From Macrotis lagotis (lineage: Eukaryota; Chordata; Mammalia; Peramelemorphia; Peramelidae), in the NCBI RefSeq assembly GCF_037893015.1, contig NC_133666.1, positions 622,523,156 through 622,587,155 of the forward strand: a stretch of 64,000 nucleotides of DNA. The letters run 5' to 3'. Position 1 is the stretch's first letter; every line of letters starts with the position of its first letter. The translations under genes were made by a program, and so were the position numbers. Positions 1 to 12,139 of this stretch are shown piece by piece. Below the pieces are notes generated by a model. That model was not told the DNA's origin, did no database searches, and saw only the letters and a program-made list of their open reading frames with translations.

Positions 1-938
1 AAAAAATAGCAATCATCCTCTCACAAGAGACCAACTTGCACTGTACTCATCCCCAAAACATAAGTATAGAAGAGTGGGTTAAGTGTCTCCATTCCTGTGT
101 TTTGAGCCAATACATCTAGATCCAGCTTAACTTCTCCATTCCTATGTTTCAGAGAAGGGAAACCAATCCTAGGGATGGGACAATGTTCTCATAAATCTCA
201 TTACCGTTGTCCAATCAGTGAGCTATCCTGCTGTGACCATCACTGCAAACCAGTAACTTGGAATAATGAAGGGAATTAAGCATGTCTAACTGCCTCCCTT
301 AAGAATGAGTGCTACCTTCTCTCCCACTGCCCTTTTTTGTGTTATAGTAACCTTAAGACTAGCACTCCTAATCTCAGTCCTAGTCTCACTGTGACTGTAT
401 TTGTTATATCCTTCTCTTATTGCCTCTGGTCCTCCATACTCATGCCTATTCATTTTAGGTGTCATTCCTCCCTTTTTAAGACAAAAATAAAATACAGACA
501 GTTCTACTATAACACCTGTTTCAAAAAATGTGAATTTGTTTGCATGCAATGATTATATTAGGGAACATTTTGAATATAACAAGAATTTTGTGTTTGTTTA
601 TAAGAGATTTTTTCCATGAGAAATAGCAAGAATTCAGGAAACTATGATTCTTCATGATTGCTTTTAAGCTGTAATCCTTCTGACAAGGATTCTTAAAGTA
701 AAAATTTGGACTTGTCAAAGTGCAATATTCATTGCAGATCTTCTGGTTATATCTTCTGTGACAGAGGAGATTTGGTCCACTCTCTCCCCCTTTTAGTCAT
801 GATCTCTAGCCCCAGGGTCTTCTTGCCCTTCTTGCTTAGTACTTTACTAGCCTGTCACCTAGGGTTTAGCCTGAACAGAATAACCTGTGCTTTTAGCAGC
901 TGTCATAGTTAATGTAGTATTTACTTCCTTTAACCACT

Positions 939-966
<28 letters not shown>
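939..966 (+). repeat. (TA)n simple repeat
   Basis: Uninterrupted TA units, absent from the duplicated copy near 58255. Confidence 0.95.
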
Positions 967-969
<3 letters not shown>

Positions 970-2119
970 TCCTGCTGCCATTTTTATTTGATTCCTCTCT
1001 AATGAAGTTTTTAGCATCATGTCCTTTGTTAACTCCATTTCCCCCTTAAGTTTTGTGTTTTTTATTACAGAATTTTGTCATACTGAAAAGTTTTTGGGAA
1101 CTGATATGTTCAGTTCTTGTATAACTGAATGTTATAAAAATTCTAAAGAGCAATGATATATAGTGACTAGAGTCAGGAAAATTTGGATTCAAATACTCAC
1201 ACACATTAGTTATGTGACCATGGGCTGGTTGTTTTACCACTCAGTGCCCCAGGTCAATCTCTAATTTCATTGAATTAGCCTAGTTTATGAACTAGGTATT
1301 TCTTAACTTGATGAAGATCAAAGTATCAAACAAAAACAAAGGAAAGAATTTTCACTTTATGCATTGCTAATTTGTCTTATTTTTTGGTGAAATCGACTCT
1401 AAGTTTGGAAGGCATCATGTTATAAAGGACTGAGAACTGTATTTAAAATGAGAGTATTTAAGTCAAACCATCAAACACTTATTAAGAACCTGCCTTGTGC
1501 CAGATGCCCTTCTAAGTTCTAGAAATGCAAAAAAGGTTAAAGAATAGTTCTGTTCTCAATGAATTCAGAGTCTAAAGGGAGAGACAATAAACACTCTGTA
1601 AATAAATAAACAGATTAAATTATAGATAATCAAGAGAAAGATGGCACTATCAATAAGCTAGAACAGGAGAGGCTTTTTTTGGAAGTTGGGCTTTTATTTG
1701 TGACTTAAAGGAAAGGGAAGGAGATGGAAATGAATGGGAAGATCAGAGTATCTGTATTCCAATCTTGTCTTTGACATATCTCCTGGGTGATCTTGGACAG
1801 GTTAAAAATTCTCAAGGTTCCAGTTTTCTCAATGACAAAATTAAGCAGTTGGAGTAGGTCAGTGATGTCCAACTTAAAATAAACAACTACATATAAGCAT
1901 CTCTGTGACTAAATATTGACTTAGAACAGCATACATTAACATTATCCTTGATCTATTATGTTTTGTATTTATTTTGTTGAATATTTTCCACTTACACTTT
2001 AATCTGGTTCTGATTATATTGGGAAATGTTATGGGGCCACATACTTGACACTTCTGGAGTAAGGGTCATCTGAAGTCTTTTCTATCTCTTTATATCCTAT
2101 TTATTTTCCATTTTATATA

Positions 2120-2412
2120 TGGGGCAGTTAGACAGTAGAGTGGATAGAGAATCAGCCCTGAAAGTCAGGAGGACCTGAATTCAAAACTGGACTTTTACAT
2201 TTGATACTTACTAGTTGTGTGTCTTTGAGTATGTCACTCACTTTTGATTGCCTCAACATCAAAGGCCATCTCCAGTGATCCTGATCCTTATTTGGCCACT
2301 GGATCGAGATGACTGGGGAGGAGAAAGTGAGGTTAGGGACTTCACTTGCATGTCATAGTATCATCTTCCTGATGTTATGGTTTTCTTAAAAAATGAAAGA
2401 CAAACAACAACA
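2120..2412 (+). repeat. Marsupial composite SINE (MIR/CORE-type head plus long tail)
   Basis: Begins GGGGCAGTTAGACAGTAGAG and has a B-box-like GAATTCAAAACTG. It continues with the GGCCATCTCCAGTGATCCTGAT and TTTGGCCACTGGATC tail of a common marsupial SINE, and ends GACAAACAACAACAAC. It is also present at 59600-59911, so it came before that duplication. Confidence 0.65.
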
Positions 2413-3019
2413 ACATTTGATATGAAGACATTTGATTGGTTAAAAGGCAGGGAAAATATTTATAGAAAGAAGACTGATTAAAAAAACAAGTAGAAAAGAA
2501 ATGACATTTCAAATAAAATGATTTAGGGAGGCAGACTGTTTTAAGGAACAAATAGATAACATTCAGTTTAAAAGAGTGAGAAACCCTTTTTGAAATCAGA
2601 GAGAATTGATTTAGATCATATTATCAAAAAACATGGAGCTCCTTCAACTTTTGACTTTTGAATAGTAAAGGTTGATACTTAGAAATTACAAAATTGTAAA
2701 TATGTGGACAGTGGGAAGACTGCATAAGGACCACAGGGGTCATTCTTGAGAGAGGTAGAATTTTTGAGTTTTACATCCTATGCTAAACATAAATCACCAC
2801 TTAAGAGGAGGTGATAATTCATTATAAGAAGATGGTAGGAAGGTTCTACAGTAGCTTTGATAGGAGCCGATTGGAAGAGCAGCAGCATCTTTTTGATTGG
2901 TTAAAGAAAGTCTGAATCATTGAAGAAGGCTCTTCCAATGCTGTCCTGATTGGAGAGGAGATAAAGCCTCCTGTTTTGCACACAGAGCAGTCTGAACTTA
3001 TTGTTCTCTGGTGCCATCT

Positions 3020-4690
3020 ATATCCCCTTTCCTTTCCTTTTTCCTCTAGGGTAAGATAGATTTCTACATTTTATCATTTTATCTAATTGCCCTAATAAAT
3101 GAGAATGTTTATATGAATTATCAGTGTCATCTTCCCATGCAGGAATACAAGTAGTTCAACATCATTAAATCCTTCCTAATACGTTGCCCTTCCCTTATAC
3201 CCTCTACATGCTTCACCTGAGTCCTTTACTTAGACTTTGAACTTTCTGTTCAGCTCTCATTGTTTCAACAGGAAAGTCTGAAGTTTCCCTGTTCATTGAA
3301 TACCCATCTTTTCCCCCTGAAAGAGGATGTTCGGTTTTGCTAGGTAGTTGATTATCAGTTGTATTCCAAGGTCTTTTGCCTTCCAGAATATCATAGTCCA
3401 AGCCCTTAATATAGACTTTGCTAAATCCTATGTAATCCTGACTGTAGCTCCATGATATTTGAATTGTTTCTTTCTAGCTGCTTTTGTAATATTTTGTCTT
3501 TGACTTGAGAGTTCTGGAATTTTACTTATAATATTCTGGAAGTTTTTATTTGGGGATATCTTTCAGAAAGTGATCAGAGTTCCCTCAATTTCTATCTTAC
3601 CCTCTGCTTCTAGGATATTGGGATAATTTTCATAGAGAATTTCTTTAAAAATGAAATCTAGACTCTTTTTCTTGGTCATGACTTTCTTTTATCTTTTTTT
3701 TAGGTTTTTTTGCAAGGCAAATGGGGTTAAGTGGCTTGCCCAAGGCCACACAGCTAGGTAATTATTAAGTGTCTGAGACCGGATTTGAACCCAGGTACTC
3801 CTGACTCCAAGGCCAGTGCTTTATCCACTACGCCACCTAGCCGCCCCCGGTCATGACTTTCAAGTAGCTAAATAATTTTTAAATTATCTCTTCTGGATCT
3901 GTTTTCCAGTTCAATTATTTTTTTTAATGACATATTTTACAATTTTTTCTAGTTTTTCATTCTTTTGGTTTTGTTTTATTGCTTCTTCATTTCTCACAAA
4001 ATCATCAGCTTCCCTTAGCACCATTCTACATTTAAAGATATTATTTTCTTCAGAGAGCTTTTATATTTACTTTTCCATTTAACCAGTTCTGATTTTTAAG
4101 TTATTTTTCTCCTCATTGATCTTTTGGAATGCTTTTTTTCCCCATTTGACCCAAACTGGTTTTTAAGATGTTATTTTCTTAGGTATTCTTTTGTATCACC
4201 AAACTACTGACTTGGTTTTCCTGATTTTCCTGCATCACTCTCATTTCTCTTCCCAATTTTTCCTCTACCTCCATTTCTGATTTTCAAATTCTTTTTTGAG
4301 TTCTTCCACAACATAAAACCAATTCCTATTTTTCTTGGAGGCTTTAGATGCAGAAACTTTGACTTTGTTAACTTCTGAGTGTGTGTTTGGATCCTCCATA
4401 GGACCAAAGTAATTGTCTATGGTCAATATTTTTTCTTCTGTTGTTTGCTCATCTCCCCAACTTGATTTTAACTATTTGCTGAGTAGGGAATCTTTTTCAA
4501 GTGTGGAAAGGTCCCAAGGGTCCCAAGCTTTTGATGGTTTTTCAAGCTGCTTTCAGGGATCCCCCCAGGGACCTGCAAGTTTTCAGTTTTCCCAGGTCTT
4601 ATGACTGCTCTCCTGGTCTATGCTTTGGTCTGTGGATGACCACAGGTACTTCTTTCTGTCCTGTAACTGTGAGGAGAGTCCCTACTTCAT
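3020..4690 (-). repeat. HAL1/L1 element, ORF1 and part of the 5' UTR, antisense
   Basis: Read on the minus strand it gives L1 ORF1 words such as GKRNESDAGKS and WNTTDNQLPSKTE, with several breaks. It runs into a 5' UTR-like segment that is cut near 4690. No ORF2 sequence follows. A SINE is inserted at 3687-3848 with a 13-base target duplication. Confidence 0.65.
3687..3848 (-). repeat. WSINE-like CORE SINE inserted in a HAL1/L1
   Basis: Antisense SINE with poly-T left end, TTGCAAGGCAAATGGGGTTA, box-B complement GGATTTGAACCC, and CGCCACCTAGCCGCCCC at the right. The flanks GGTCATGACTTTC (3674-3686 and 3849-3861) are a perfect target-site duplication. Confidence 0.9.
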
Positions 4691-4699
4691 TGAAGGCAG

Positions 4700-5250
4700 T
4701 AAACTTTACGGTCATCTTTGGATGGGTTATTGACTAAGGACCAGACTGTCAACTCCTTTAACTGGTATTGAATTGTCTTTATCAATAAGGCCTGATTATA
4801 GTCTGACATCCTCTTATTCTCCATACATTTTACAGTCTAGCCAAACTGGTTTATTCTATGTCCCTGTACCATCTATCTTCTGCTTTCACCCTCTGCATTT
4901 TAACCTTTTTTTTTCTCTCTCACACTTTGACTCTGTGTCTTCTGTTTCACTTTGTATCATCAATGTATGTATCAGTTTCCATTAGCCCATTACTCACAAG
5001 AGGCTCCAGAAGGTCTCCAGTCATTATTCTTTCTTCTAATTCTGGCTCACATCATTCTCTGCTTCTTTCTCTCAGAAGTCATTCCACCAATCAAGGGTCA
5101 CATTTCTCTACGTAGGCAGAACCACAGGATTGCTCTCCTGGGGACTGCCAAACTCATCATTGAAGTAGTGATGGTGCAGAAGGGGCTAGATAACTTCCTT
5201 GGGATGAAATTTAATATTAACATTTGAAAAAAATCAGCCAGTGTAAAATT
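4700..5250 (+). other. Intron-1 remnant of copy 1 with L2-like 3' sequence
   Basis: 4700-4800 aligns by eye with 20590-20690 (copy 2, intron 1) and 39925-39985 (copy 4): all share the run about a 'stretch of TTTGG, TATTGA, GACTAA/GGTAAGGAC, ACTGTCA' in order. The following part (about 4790-5050) looks like the old L2 LINE 3' end (AAACTGGTTTATTCT, CCTCTGCATTTTAAC). No exon is seen. It shows copy 1 once reached this far upstream. Confidence 0.5.
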
Positions 5251-5535
5251 GGAAACCTATAACTCTACTGGAGAAATGCAATATTAGTGCTTAAACAATA
5301 AAGGTAATTTCTATGACACCCTAGAATGCTTCCAGTTTTATTGAAAACCCTCATTAAAATCAATGTGAATTAACAATACATTCAATAAAATGGCACTAAA
5401 GCCTGCAATGACAACATACTTAAGTCATAAACAGAATATAATACATGTACTGCTTGACAGAACATAGATATTCACAGCACACATCAAATAATCATAAACA
5501 ACAAAGCAAAGAATGGCTAAAGAATTAAACCTTGA

Positions 5536-5681
5536 GGGGCAGCTAGGTGGTGTAGTGGATAGAGCACTGTCCCTGGAATCAGGAGTACCTGAGTTCAAAT
5601 CCAGCCTCAGACACTTTGTAATTACCTAAGTGGCCTTGGGCAAGCCACTTAACCCCACTGCCTTGCAAAAAACTAAAAAAA
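5536..5681 (+). repeat. WSINE-like CORE SINE
   Basis: Starts GGGGCAGCTAGGTGGTGTAG, has box B GAGTTCAAATCCAGCC, ends TTGCAAAAAACTAAAAAA. The flank AAGAATTAAACCTTGA is repeated on both sides. Confidence 0.9.
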
Positions 5682-5744
5682 AAAGAATTAAACCTTGAAT
5701 ACTATAACAGTAATGCTATCACTGTAACTAGAGTTAAAAAAATA

Positions 5745-6085
5745 AAGGTTGAATGGCATAGTGGATATAACTTTGAATTTGAAATCAAGAGGCTTTTTAC
5801 TTGCTAGCTATGAGTCTCTGGATAGGTCACTTAACTTCTTCCAGACTTAATTTCTTGGTTTTTTTTTAGGTTTTGCCAAGGCAATGGGGTTAAGTGGCTT
5901 ACCCAATGCCACACAGCTAGGTAATTATTAAGTGTCTGAGACTGGATTTGAACTCAGGTACTCCTGACTCCAGGACTGGTGCTCTATTCACTGCGCCACC
6001 TAGCTGCCCTTTAATTTTTTTATCTATAAAATGGCCACAGTACTAACATCTGTCTTATCATTTTACAATAGTCAAATGAGATAGA
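5745..6085 (+). repeat. MIR-like SINE split by an antisense WSINE-like SINE
   Basis: 5745-5855 and 6010-6085 read as one MIR-type unit (TGGCATAGTGGATATA, AGTCTCTGGATAGGTCACTT, then TATCTATAAAATGG). The younger antisense SINE at 5856-6010 sits inside it. Confidence 0.6.
5856..6010 (-). repeat. WSINE-like CORE SINE, antisense
   Basis: Poly-T, GGTTTTGCCAAGGCAATGGG, box-B complement GGATTTGAACTC, right end GCGCCACCTAGCTGCCC. TTAATTT-type words on both sides suggest a target duplication. Confidence 0.85.
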
Positions 6086-6119
6086 ACTATTTTTAACATT
6101 TTAACATTTTACTTGTTTT

Positions 6120-6330
6120 TCCCATTATATACAATAGTAATATGTACCCATCATTTTTTGCAAGGCTCTGAATTCTACAATTTCCGCCCCCTCCCTTCCT
6201 CCCCCCCACAGAAGGGCGTCTGGCAGTCTCTACATTGTTTCCATGCCATACATTGATGTAAATTTAATGTTATAAGAGTAAACATAAGAATAAACATCAA
6301 CCCTCTCCCCCCAGAAGATGAGAAACCTCA

Positions 6331-6387
<57 letters not shown>

Positions 6388-8822
6388 TTCTTCAGTCTGT
6401 GTTCCAATTTCAATGGCTCTGTCTCTGGGATGAGTTGCTTTCTTTATCATAAGTCTACCAGAAAAGTTGCTTCAATATTTTTCCCTCAGTTGATATTACT
6501 AACTGTACCTCTATTCTATTTCTCCCCACTCCCATTTATTCTATTCTCTCTCTCCTTTCATCCTGACCCTGTCCAAAACTGTGTTGAATCTGAGTACCTT
6601 ATCCCTCGATCTTCCCTCTCTTCTATCACCTAATTCCACCTTCCCTCTTCCCATTCCCCCTCATCTCAACCCTTTCTTTCCATCCTTCTCCAGGGCAAGA
6701 CAGATTTCCTCACCCTATTAAGTGTGTATGTCATTTCCTCCCTGAGCCATTTCTAATGAGAATGAAGGCTCCTCATTCCCCCTTGCTTTCCCTCCCCCAC
6801 TCCATTGAAAAATCTTTTTCTTGAGTCTTATGTGAAATCTCTTAGCTTCTTCTTCATCTCCTTTTCCTTCCTTCTAGTACTTTCCCCTATCACCCATTGA
6901 CTCCATCCCTTTACCACATCATACCATTATATTCCGCTCCTTCCTATGTCTTGTCTATATATGCTCCTTCTAACAGCTCTTATAAATGAGAAAGTTCATA
7001 TGAGTTATCAATATCTTCTTCCCATGCAGGAATACAAACAGTTCAACATCATCAAGTTCCTCATAGTTAGTGCCACTTTTCCATTCCCTCTATGGTTCAC
7101 CAGAGTCCTGTACTTGGAGATCAAACTTTTTGTTCAGCTCTGGTCTAGATAGGAAAGTTTGAAAGTCCCCTGTTTCTTTGAAAGTCCGTCTTTTCCACTG
7201 AAAGAGGATGTTCAGTTTTGCTTGGTAGTTGATTCTCAGTTGTAAACCAAGATCTTTTGCCTTCTGGAATATCATATTCCAATCCCTACGAGCTCTTAAT
7301 GTAGATGCTGCCAGATCCTGTGTAATCCTGACTATGGAGCCTCAGTAGTTGAATTGTCTGTTTCTGGAAGCTTTTAGAATTTTCTCTTTGATTTGGGAGT
7401 TTTGGAATTTGGTATAATATTCCTGGAAGTTTTTCTTTTGGGATCCCTTTCAGGGGGTGACTGGTGAATTCTCTCAATTTCTATTTTACCCTCAGCTTCT
7501 AGGATCTCAGGGCAATTTTTCTGTTATTATTTCTTGAAAAATGAAGTCTAGGCTCTTCTCCTGGTCGTGGCTTTCAGATAGCCCAATAATTTTTAAATTA
7601 TTTCTTCTGGTTCTGTTTGCAAGGTCAGTTGTTTTTCCAATGAGATATTTCACATTTTCTTCTAATTTTTGGCTTCTTTGGAAGAGTTTTATTTCTTCCT
7701 GATTTTTTGCAAAGTCATCAGCTTCCTTTAATTCCATTTTTCATTTGAAGCTGTTGACTTGGTTTTCATCTTTTTCTTATCTCCTTCATTTCTCTTCCCA
7801 ATTTTTTCCTCTACCTCTCTTACATGATTTTCAAAATCCTTTTTGAGCTCTGAAATAGCCTGAGACCAATTTCTATATTTCTTGGAGGATTTAGATGCAG
7901 AAGCTGGAACTTTCTCATCTTCTGAGTGTGGGTTTTGGTCCTCCATGGGATCAAAGTAATTGTCTATAGTCAGGTTCCTTTTTTCTGTTTACTCATTTCC
8001 TCAGTCTGTGCCTGGTTTGGGGTGCTTCCTGAACTTTTGAGTATTATTGGGACACCCCCACAAGGACCTCAGTTTCTTCAAAGACTTATGAGAGGCTCTG
8101 ATTGCTCTCCTGGCCTGTGCTCTGCTCTGTGGATGACTACAATCATGCCCCTCTGACCTGGAGAAGGGTATCTGCTCTATGGTAATGGGGGCCCCCAGAC
8201 TGCGACCAGGGTCTGAATATGTACAAAGCACAAGAGCCCTGTCCCAGGGCCAGAGGACAGACCTTGACATTCTCCCCCCACCCCCTTACCTTCCATGGGC
8301 TGAGCACTCTAGAAGCAGCTGCCAGGCAGCTTGCTGCTGAGAGGCTCTGCAGGCCTGCTTCCATTTCCCTGGAATCTGGGTTATTCTGAGGACCACAGCT
8401 ATGCTGATGGTCACAGCTTACTTATGGCCTCAGCTGCACTAAGGGCCATGCTGGTTCTCACTCACTCTGGTGGAGGTTTCCCTGCTGATCTTCCAAGCTG
8501 TTCTTGATGTTCCCTGGGCTGCCATGTCAGGGAACTGCTTCTGTTTCCAGGATCCCTGGGACCCAGGCACTTAGAAGCCCAGTGGACTGTTCCTAGAAGA
8601 CTGGAGCTCCTTCCCTCTGGCTGTTCCATCCACCCCCCATGGAACAGAGCTTTCCCATGATCTTCCAGGTTACCTTAGGCTGGAGAATTGCCTCACAGGA
8701 TCTTTCTATGAGTTCTGTGTTTTGAAAATTTAGTTAGAGTTATAATTTCAAAGTTTTGGGAATTTTTTTGAGAGAGCTCCTAGGAAAGGCTGTTCTCATG
8801 CCACCTTGGCTCCATTCCCTAA
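6120..8822 (-). repeat. HAL1-type half-L1 with 5' UTR, ORF1 and 3' region, antisense
   Basis: About 2.7 kb. On the minus strand the 5' end (GGGAATGGAGCCAAGGTGGC at 8822) leads to a GC-richer 5' UTR, then ORF1 from about 8005 (MSKQKK-like start) to about 7090. Recognisable words are MEDQNPHSEDEKV, MELKEADDFAKNQEE, NNLKIIGLSESHDQEKS, and INYQAKLNILFQWK with FDLQVQDSGEP. ORF1 is broken in several places. About 1 kb of 3' region with a (GA)n tract follows, with no ORF2. This fits half-L1 (HAL1) elements that borrow L1 machinery. Confidence 0.72.
6333..6384 (+). repeat. (GA)n simple repeat
   Basis: Twenty-six uninterrupted GA units inside the 3' region of the antisense HAL1. Confidence 0.97.
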
Positions 8823-9849
8823 TTAGGGCAATTTAAAAGAGAGCTGTTCTCTGAGGGTAATTTAGTATTTAATATTTAACAGGCTTAATATAAGATCGAT
8901 CAATATTGGGAATAGAGGGAAGAGAAATAATGTCAGAGATGATGGTCTGGAAAATGTACTAAAGGTTACAAAGATAGAAATTCATTTTGAAGAAAAAGAT
9001 TAGGTTTTTAGAAGGAATGAGTCAAAGGGAAAACTAAAATGAGAAATTTGTGGGTTTTGGAAGAGTCAAGTGTTTAACTATCTGGCTGAATTGGAATGGA
9101 GTATTAAATCATGGGACCTCTATAGATTAAGTGAGTATTTGAAGGAATATCAAAACAGAAATAGATATGTTCTTGTATGACAAAATTTGAAGTGGAAACA
9201 AATACTATGAGCCAGGTACTTCATCATTTGATAAATAAATAATAATCTGGAGGCCAATAGGAAACTGTCATCTAATAGGTTTGTGTATTTAGACAGAGTT
9301 GAGTCTCAAAGAAAGCAAGGATTACTGAGTGATGGCAACACAGCTGGAGTGTAGAAGTGACAACTATGGGAAGTGAATAGGTTTCTGAGTTTCTCTTAAG
9401 GGCTATGGTGTTGGGGGACATGAGGAAAAGTACAATAAATATTGGAAAGGACATTCAAAAGATGAAATATACCTGTGGGGTGGACTTGTCCAACTAAGTG
9501 CCAGAAGTTAGAAGGAATAAGAGAGAAAAAGGTCTAAAATGAAAACTATTTTGTGAATTAAGGAGCAGGAAGCTAGAAAGAGGTTTAAAATGAAGGAACA
9601 TTTGTTATTAAGGAGCTAGCATTCTAAAGGGCACAATGGAAAGATAAACAGATCATTCATATACAAGAATTTTGGTTTGGCCACAAGGGCCATTCATCCA
9701 TTCTCCTAGGTGAGGAGCAGTTGCAAAAGGATACTATATCCATGAGAACAACCAGGTTATATTTGAATCTTGCTGGGGAAGTGGAAAGTAGAGAAAACAA
9801 GATCACAAGTATGTTCTCAGTGTTGGGGGGGGGTGGCTTCTCCTGTCAG

Positions 9850-10648
9850 TCTATTTCACAGGTCAAAGCCCTAGATAAGTGAGAGTGGTGGGAGTTTTGT
9901 TCTGACTTCTACAATGGAGATTGAAATGGCCCTTTTTAACTTTTGGATGAGGCACAGATGCAGAGGTAAGAAAGAAGAGGTGGGCACAAATGGGATCGAG
10001 TCATGTAACAATAATAAAATTTTAATTGCGCAGTTCCTTAACAGCATAGAACCTGAGTGTCCCTCAGTCTTTGTGCAATCCTTAACCTTCCTTGTTCTAC
10101 ATAGCCTAATCTGTTTTTGTCCTTCAGACCCAAACTTTAGTGTTTCTCACCTGTGAGTCCCTTAATCTGTTCTTTGCAGCCCAGGACTCAAAATTTTTCC
10201 TCACTCTTTTTTTAAAAAACGAATCCAAATCTAGTGTTCACAAAGTTTTAATCCCTAAGTGTGTCTAGTTCCTTGAGTATTAGGTTTCCCCTGCCCTCTT
10301 CTCTGTCCTTACCTAAAATATTGAGGCCTGGGACTCTTCTGAGTAAGGATTTATTAAATCAGAGTGTGGTGTCTAAGGCACATTGTATCCTATAAGGAGA
10401 TACCTATCAGACCAGGACTGCCAAGGGATCGTAAACAACATTTCTTTGCCTGGAGACATGGGAAGGCATCTAATGTTTCTCCTTGACAAAAGCTCATAGG
10501 TCCTTCCTCATACACAGGGTTTGATTATGTTGAAACATCACTTTGGAGAATTGGGATATTAATTTCTTTGCTGATAGTTACAATTATCATTCCCATTATA
10601 CTACAACTAAAATACTTCTGGCAACAAAGACACCATCATAACACCTAA
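9850..10648 (+). pseudogene. Copy 1 of the V-set gene family, 3' exons only
   Basis: The second-span exon (9850-9965) is one base shorter than in copies 2 and 4, which shifts its frame, and an in-frame TAG falls just after. The donor and the RHRCRG end remain. The third-span exon (10518-10648) is still open: ETSLWRIGIL, a hydrophobic span, WQQRHHHNT, then TAA, earlier than in copy 2. No signal, V-set or first-span exon is found upstream; an antisense HAL1 ends at 8822 where they would be expected. Similarity to copy 2 (27.1-30.5 kb) continues through 8830-12135. Confidence 0.75.
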
Positions 10649-10989
10649 CCAATCCCTGGATCTAACAGAAAGGTAATTTCAGGCTGTGCATTTGATTCAG
10701 CAGCAGGACAAATTATATTTTCAGCCAACTAGGGAGGAAAAAACCAAGGGACTCTAATTCTGAGTTGAGGCTGGTTCAGGAGTGGAAGAGGATGAAGGGA
10801 AAGTGGGGACATAACAATGAGACTGGTGGGGAGATTTGGGAATGTGAGACAGGTTGAGGAAGAGGCAGTGTTGCTACCTCAGACTAGGATGGAAGGAGAT
10901 CAGTTTAGGAAAGTCAAAGAGAGATTACTCTCCCTCTTTTCTTTCCTTTCTCCTCCCCTCCTTAGCAGTTCACTCATTCTTTTTACTGT

Positions 10990-12135
10990 TATTGCCTCCT
11001 TAACCCCTGCCTCATAGAATAAAATGAAGTTCTCCTTGCCAAAGTCCAATCCTCTTCATGTACAAGTGATCCCATTCCATTCTGTCTTATCCAGTTAATG
11101 CTCCATTCTCTGATCACCATTCTCTCATTTATCTTCAATCTTTCCTTATTAATTGTCTATTTCCCTGCAGCCTAAAAATGTATTCATGTCTTCCCTATCC
11201 TCAGAATACTATGATTTGATTTGTCCTTCCCTCTTATTGTTTCATTATTTTTCCTTCCTTTTGTCACAAAAATCCTTGAAAAGGTCCCCTACAAGATGTA
11301 CCTTAACATTTTTTCCTTCATACCATTACAGTCTGGCTTCTGATTTTATGATTCTTTTCAAATTACATATTCTAAAGTTACTAATGCTCTTCCAAGGGAC
11401 AAATCTAATGATTTTTTGGTTCAATTCTCATCCTGTTTGATCTCTGTGGAGCTTTTGAGACTATCATTCAGCTCTTCTCCTTGACACTTTATTCTTTCTA
11501 CATTTTCAGGACACCATTTCTTGGCTCTCCCTCTTATCTATGAGAATGCTATTTCTCAGTGTCTTTTCTTGGATCTTCATCCAGGGCATGACCAATAATT
11601 ATGGATATCCCACAGAGTTCTGGGATCTTGTCCTTTTCTTCTTCCTCTTTATTATTTTATTTGATGATCTGATTAGTCCTCTGAATTCAATTATTATCTT
11701 TATACTAAAAATTCCCAAATCGTTGTCTAGTCCTTACCAACTCACCCATAGTCTTTCATTTCCAATTGTCTGTATTCGACATCTGAAATCTATGTGTCCT
11801 ATAGACAGTTTAACCACAATACATCCAAAATTTAAGTCATTATATTTACCCCCAAATCCTTCCCTTTTCCTAACTTTTTATTACTCTGGAAGGTATTACA
11901 TGCTCCCAATCATTAAGCCACATTAACTGTCATCTTCTTTTTTTCCCCTCTCTCTCATCCCTCTAACCACCAACATATCTGATTTGTTGTCAAGGTTTGT
12001 CTATTTCAGTTTCTGCCCAATATAACTTCTTGTCTCTTCTGAGAAGTCCACGACCTGGAATCTACCCTAATTATCTCACACCAGGACTATTGCATTAGCC
12101 TGCTGATTGATCTTCTACCTACAACTCATTTTCCC
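10990..12135 (+). repeat. L2/CR1-like LINE reverse-transcriptase fragment (copy 1 unit)
   Basis: The sequence follows the well-known mammalian L2/CR1-clade ORF2 order: ACAAGTGATCCCATTCCAT, LASDF..., then AFETI, PIDSL and the 'PPNPSLF' part. It is heavily mutated, with only short open stretches. Homologous blocks sit at the same place after copies 2 and 4, so it was inserted before the family duplicated. Confidence 0.65.
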
Positions 12136-12139
12136 ATTC

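Larger units (their letters stand above)
1..3010 (+). repeat. Duplicated flank, first copy
   Basis: From about 80 onward the sequence aligns with 57465-60615 in the same order and strand: CCAATACATCTAGA against CCAATGCATCTAGA, CTATCCTGCTGTGACC against CTACCCTGTTGTTACC, through GAACTTATTGTTCTCTGGTG near 2995 against GAACTTATTGCTCTCTGGTG near 60585. No coding exon was recognised. It contains a (TA)n tract at 939-966, MIR-like pieces near 1140-1260 and 1700-1865, and a composite SINE at 2120-2412. Confidence 0.75.

Noticed and set aside
3687-3848. tRNA-like box B in the SINEs as possible tRNA genes
   Set aside because: The A and B box words are those of tRNA-derived SINEs; no cloverleaf with an anticodon arm can be formed from the sequence as read.
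7090-7946. Set of minus-strand frames that look like a coiled-coil protein gene
   Set aside because: They are parts of a broken L1-type ORF1 (NNLKIIGL, SHDQEKS). The same holds for 17513-17809, 31643-32140 and 50848-51033.
11540-11926. 128-codon plus-strand frame after copy 1
   Set aside because: It is a decayed L2/CR1-like reverse-transcriptase fragment, repeated after copies 2 and 4.
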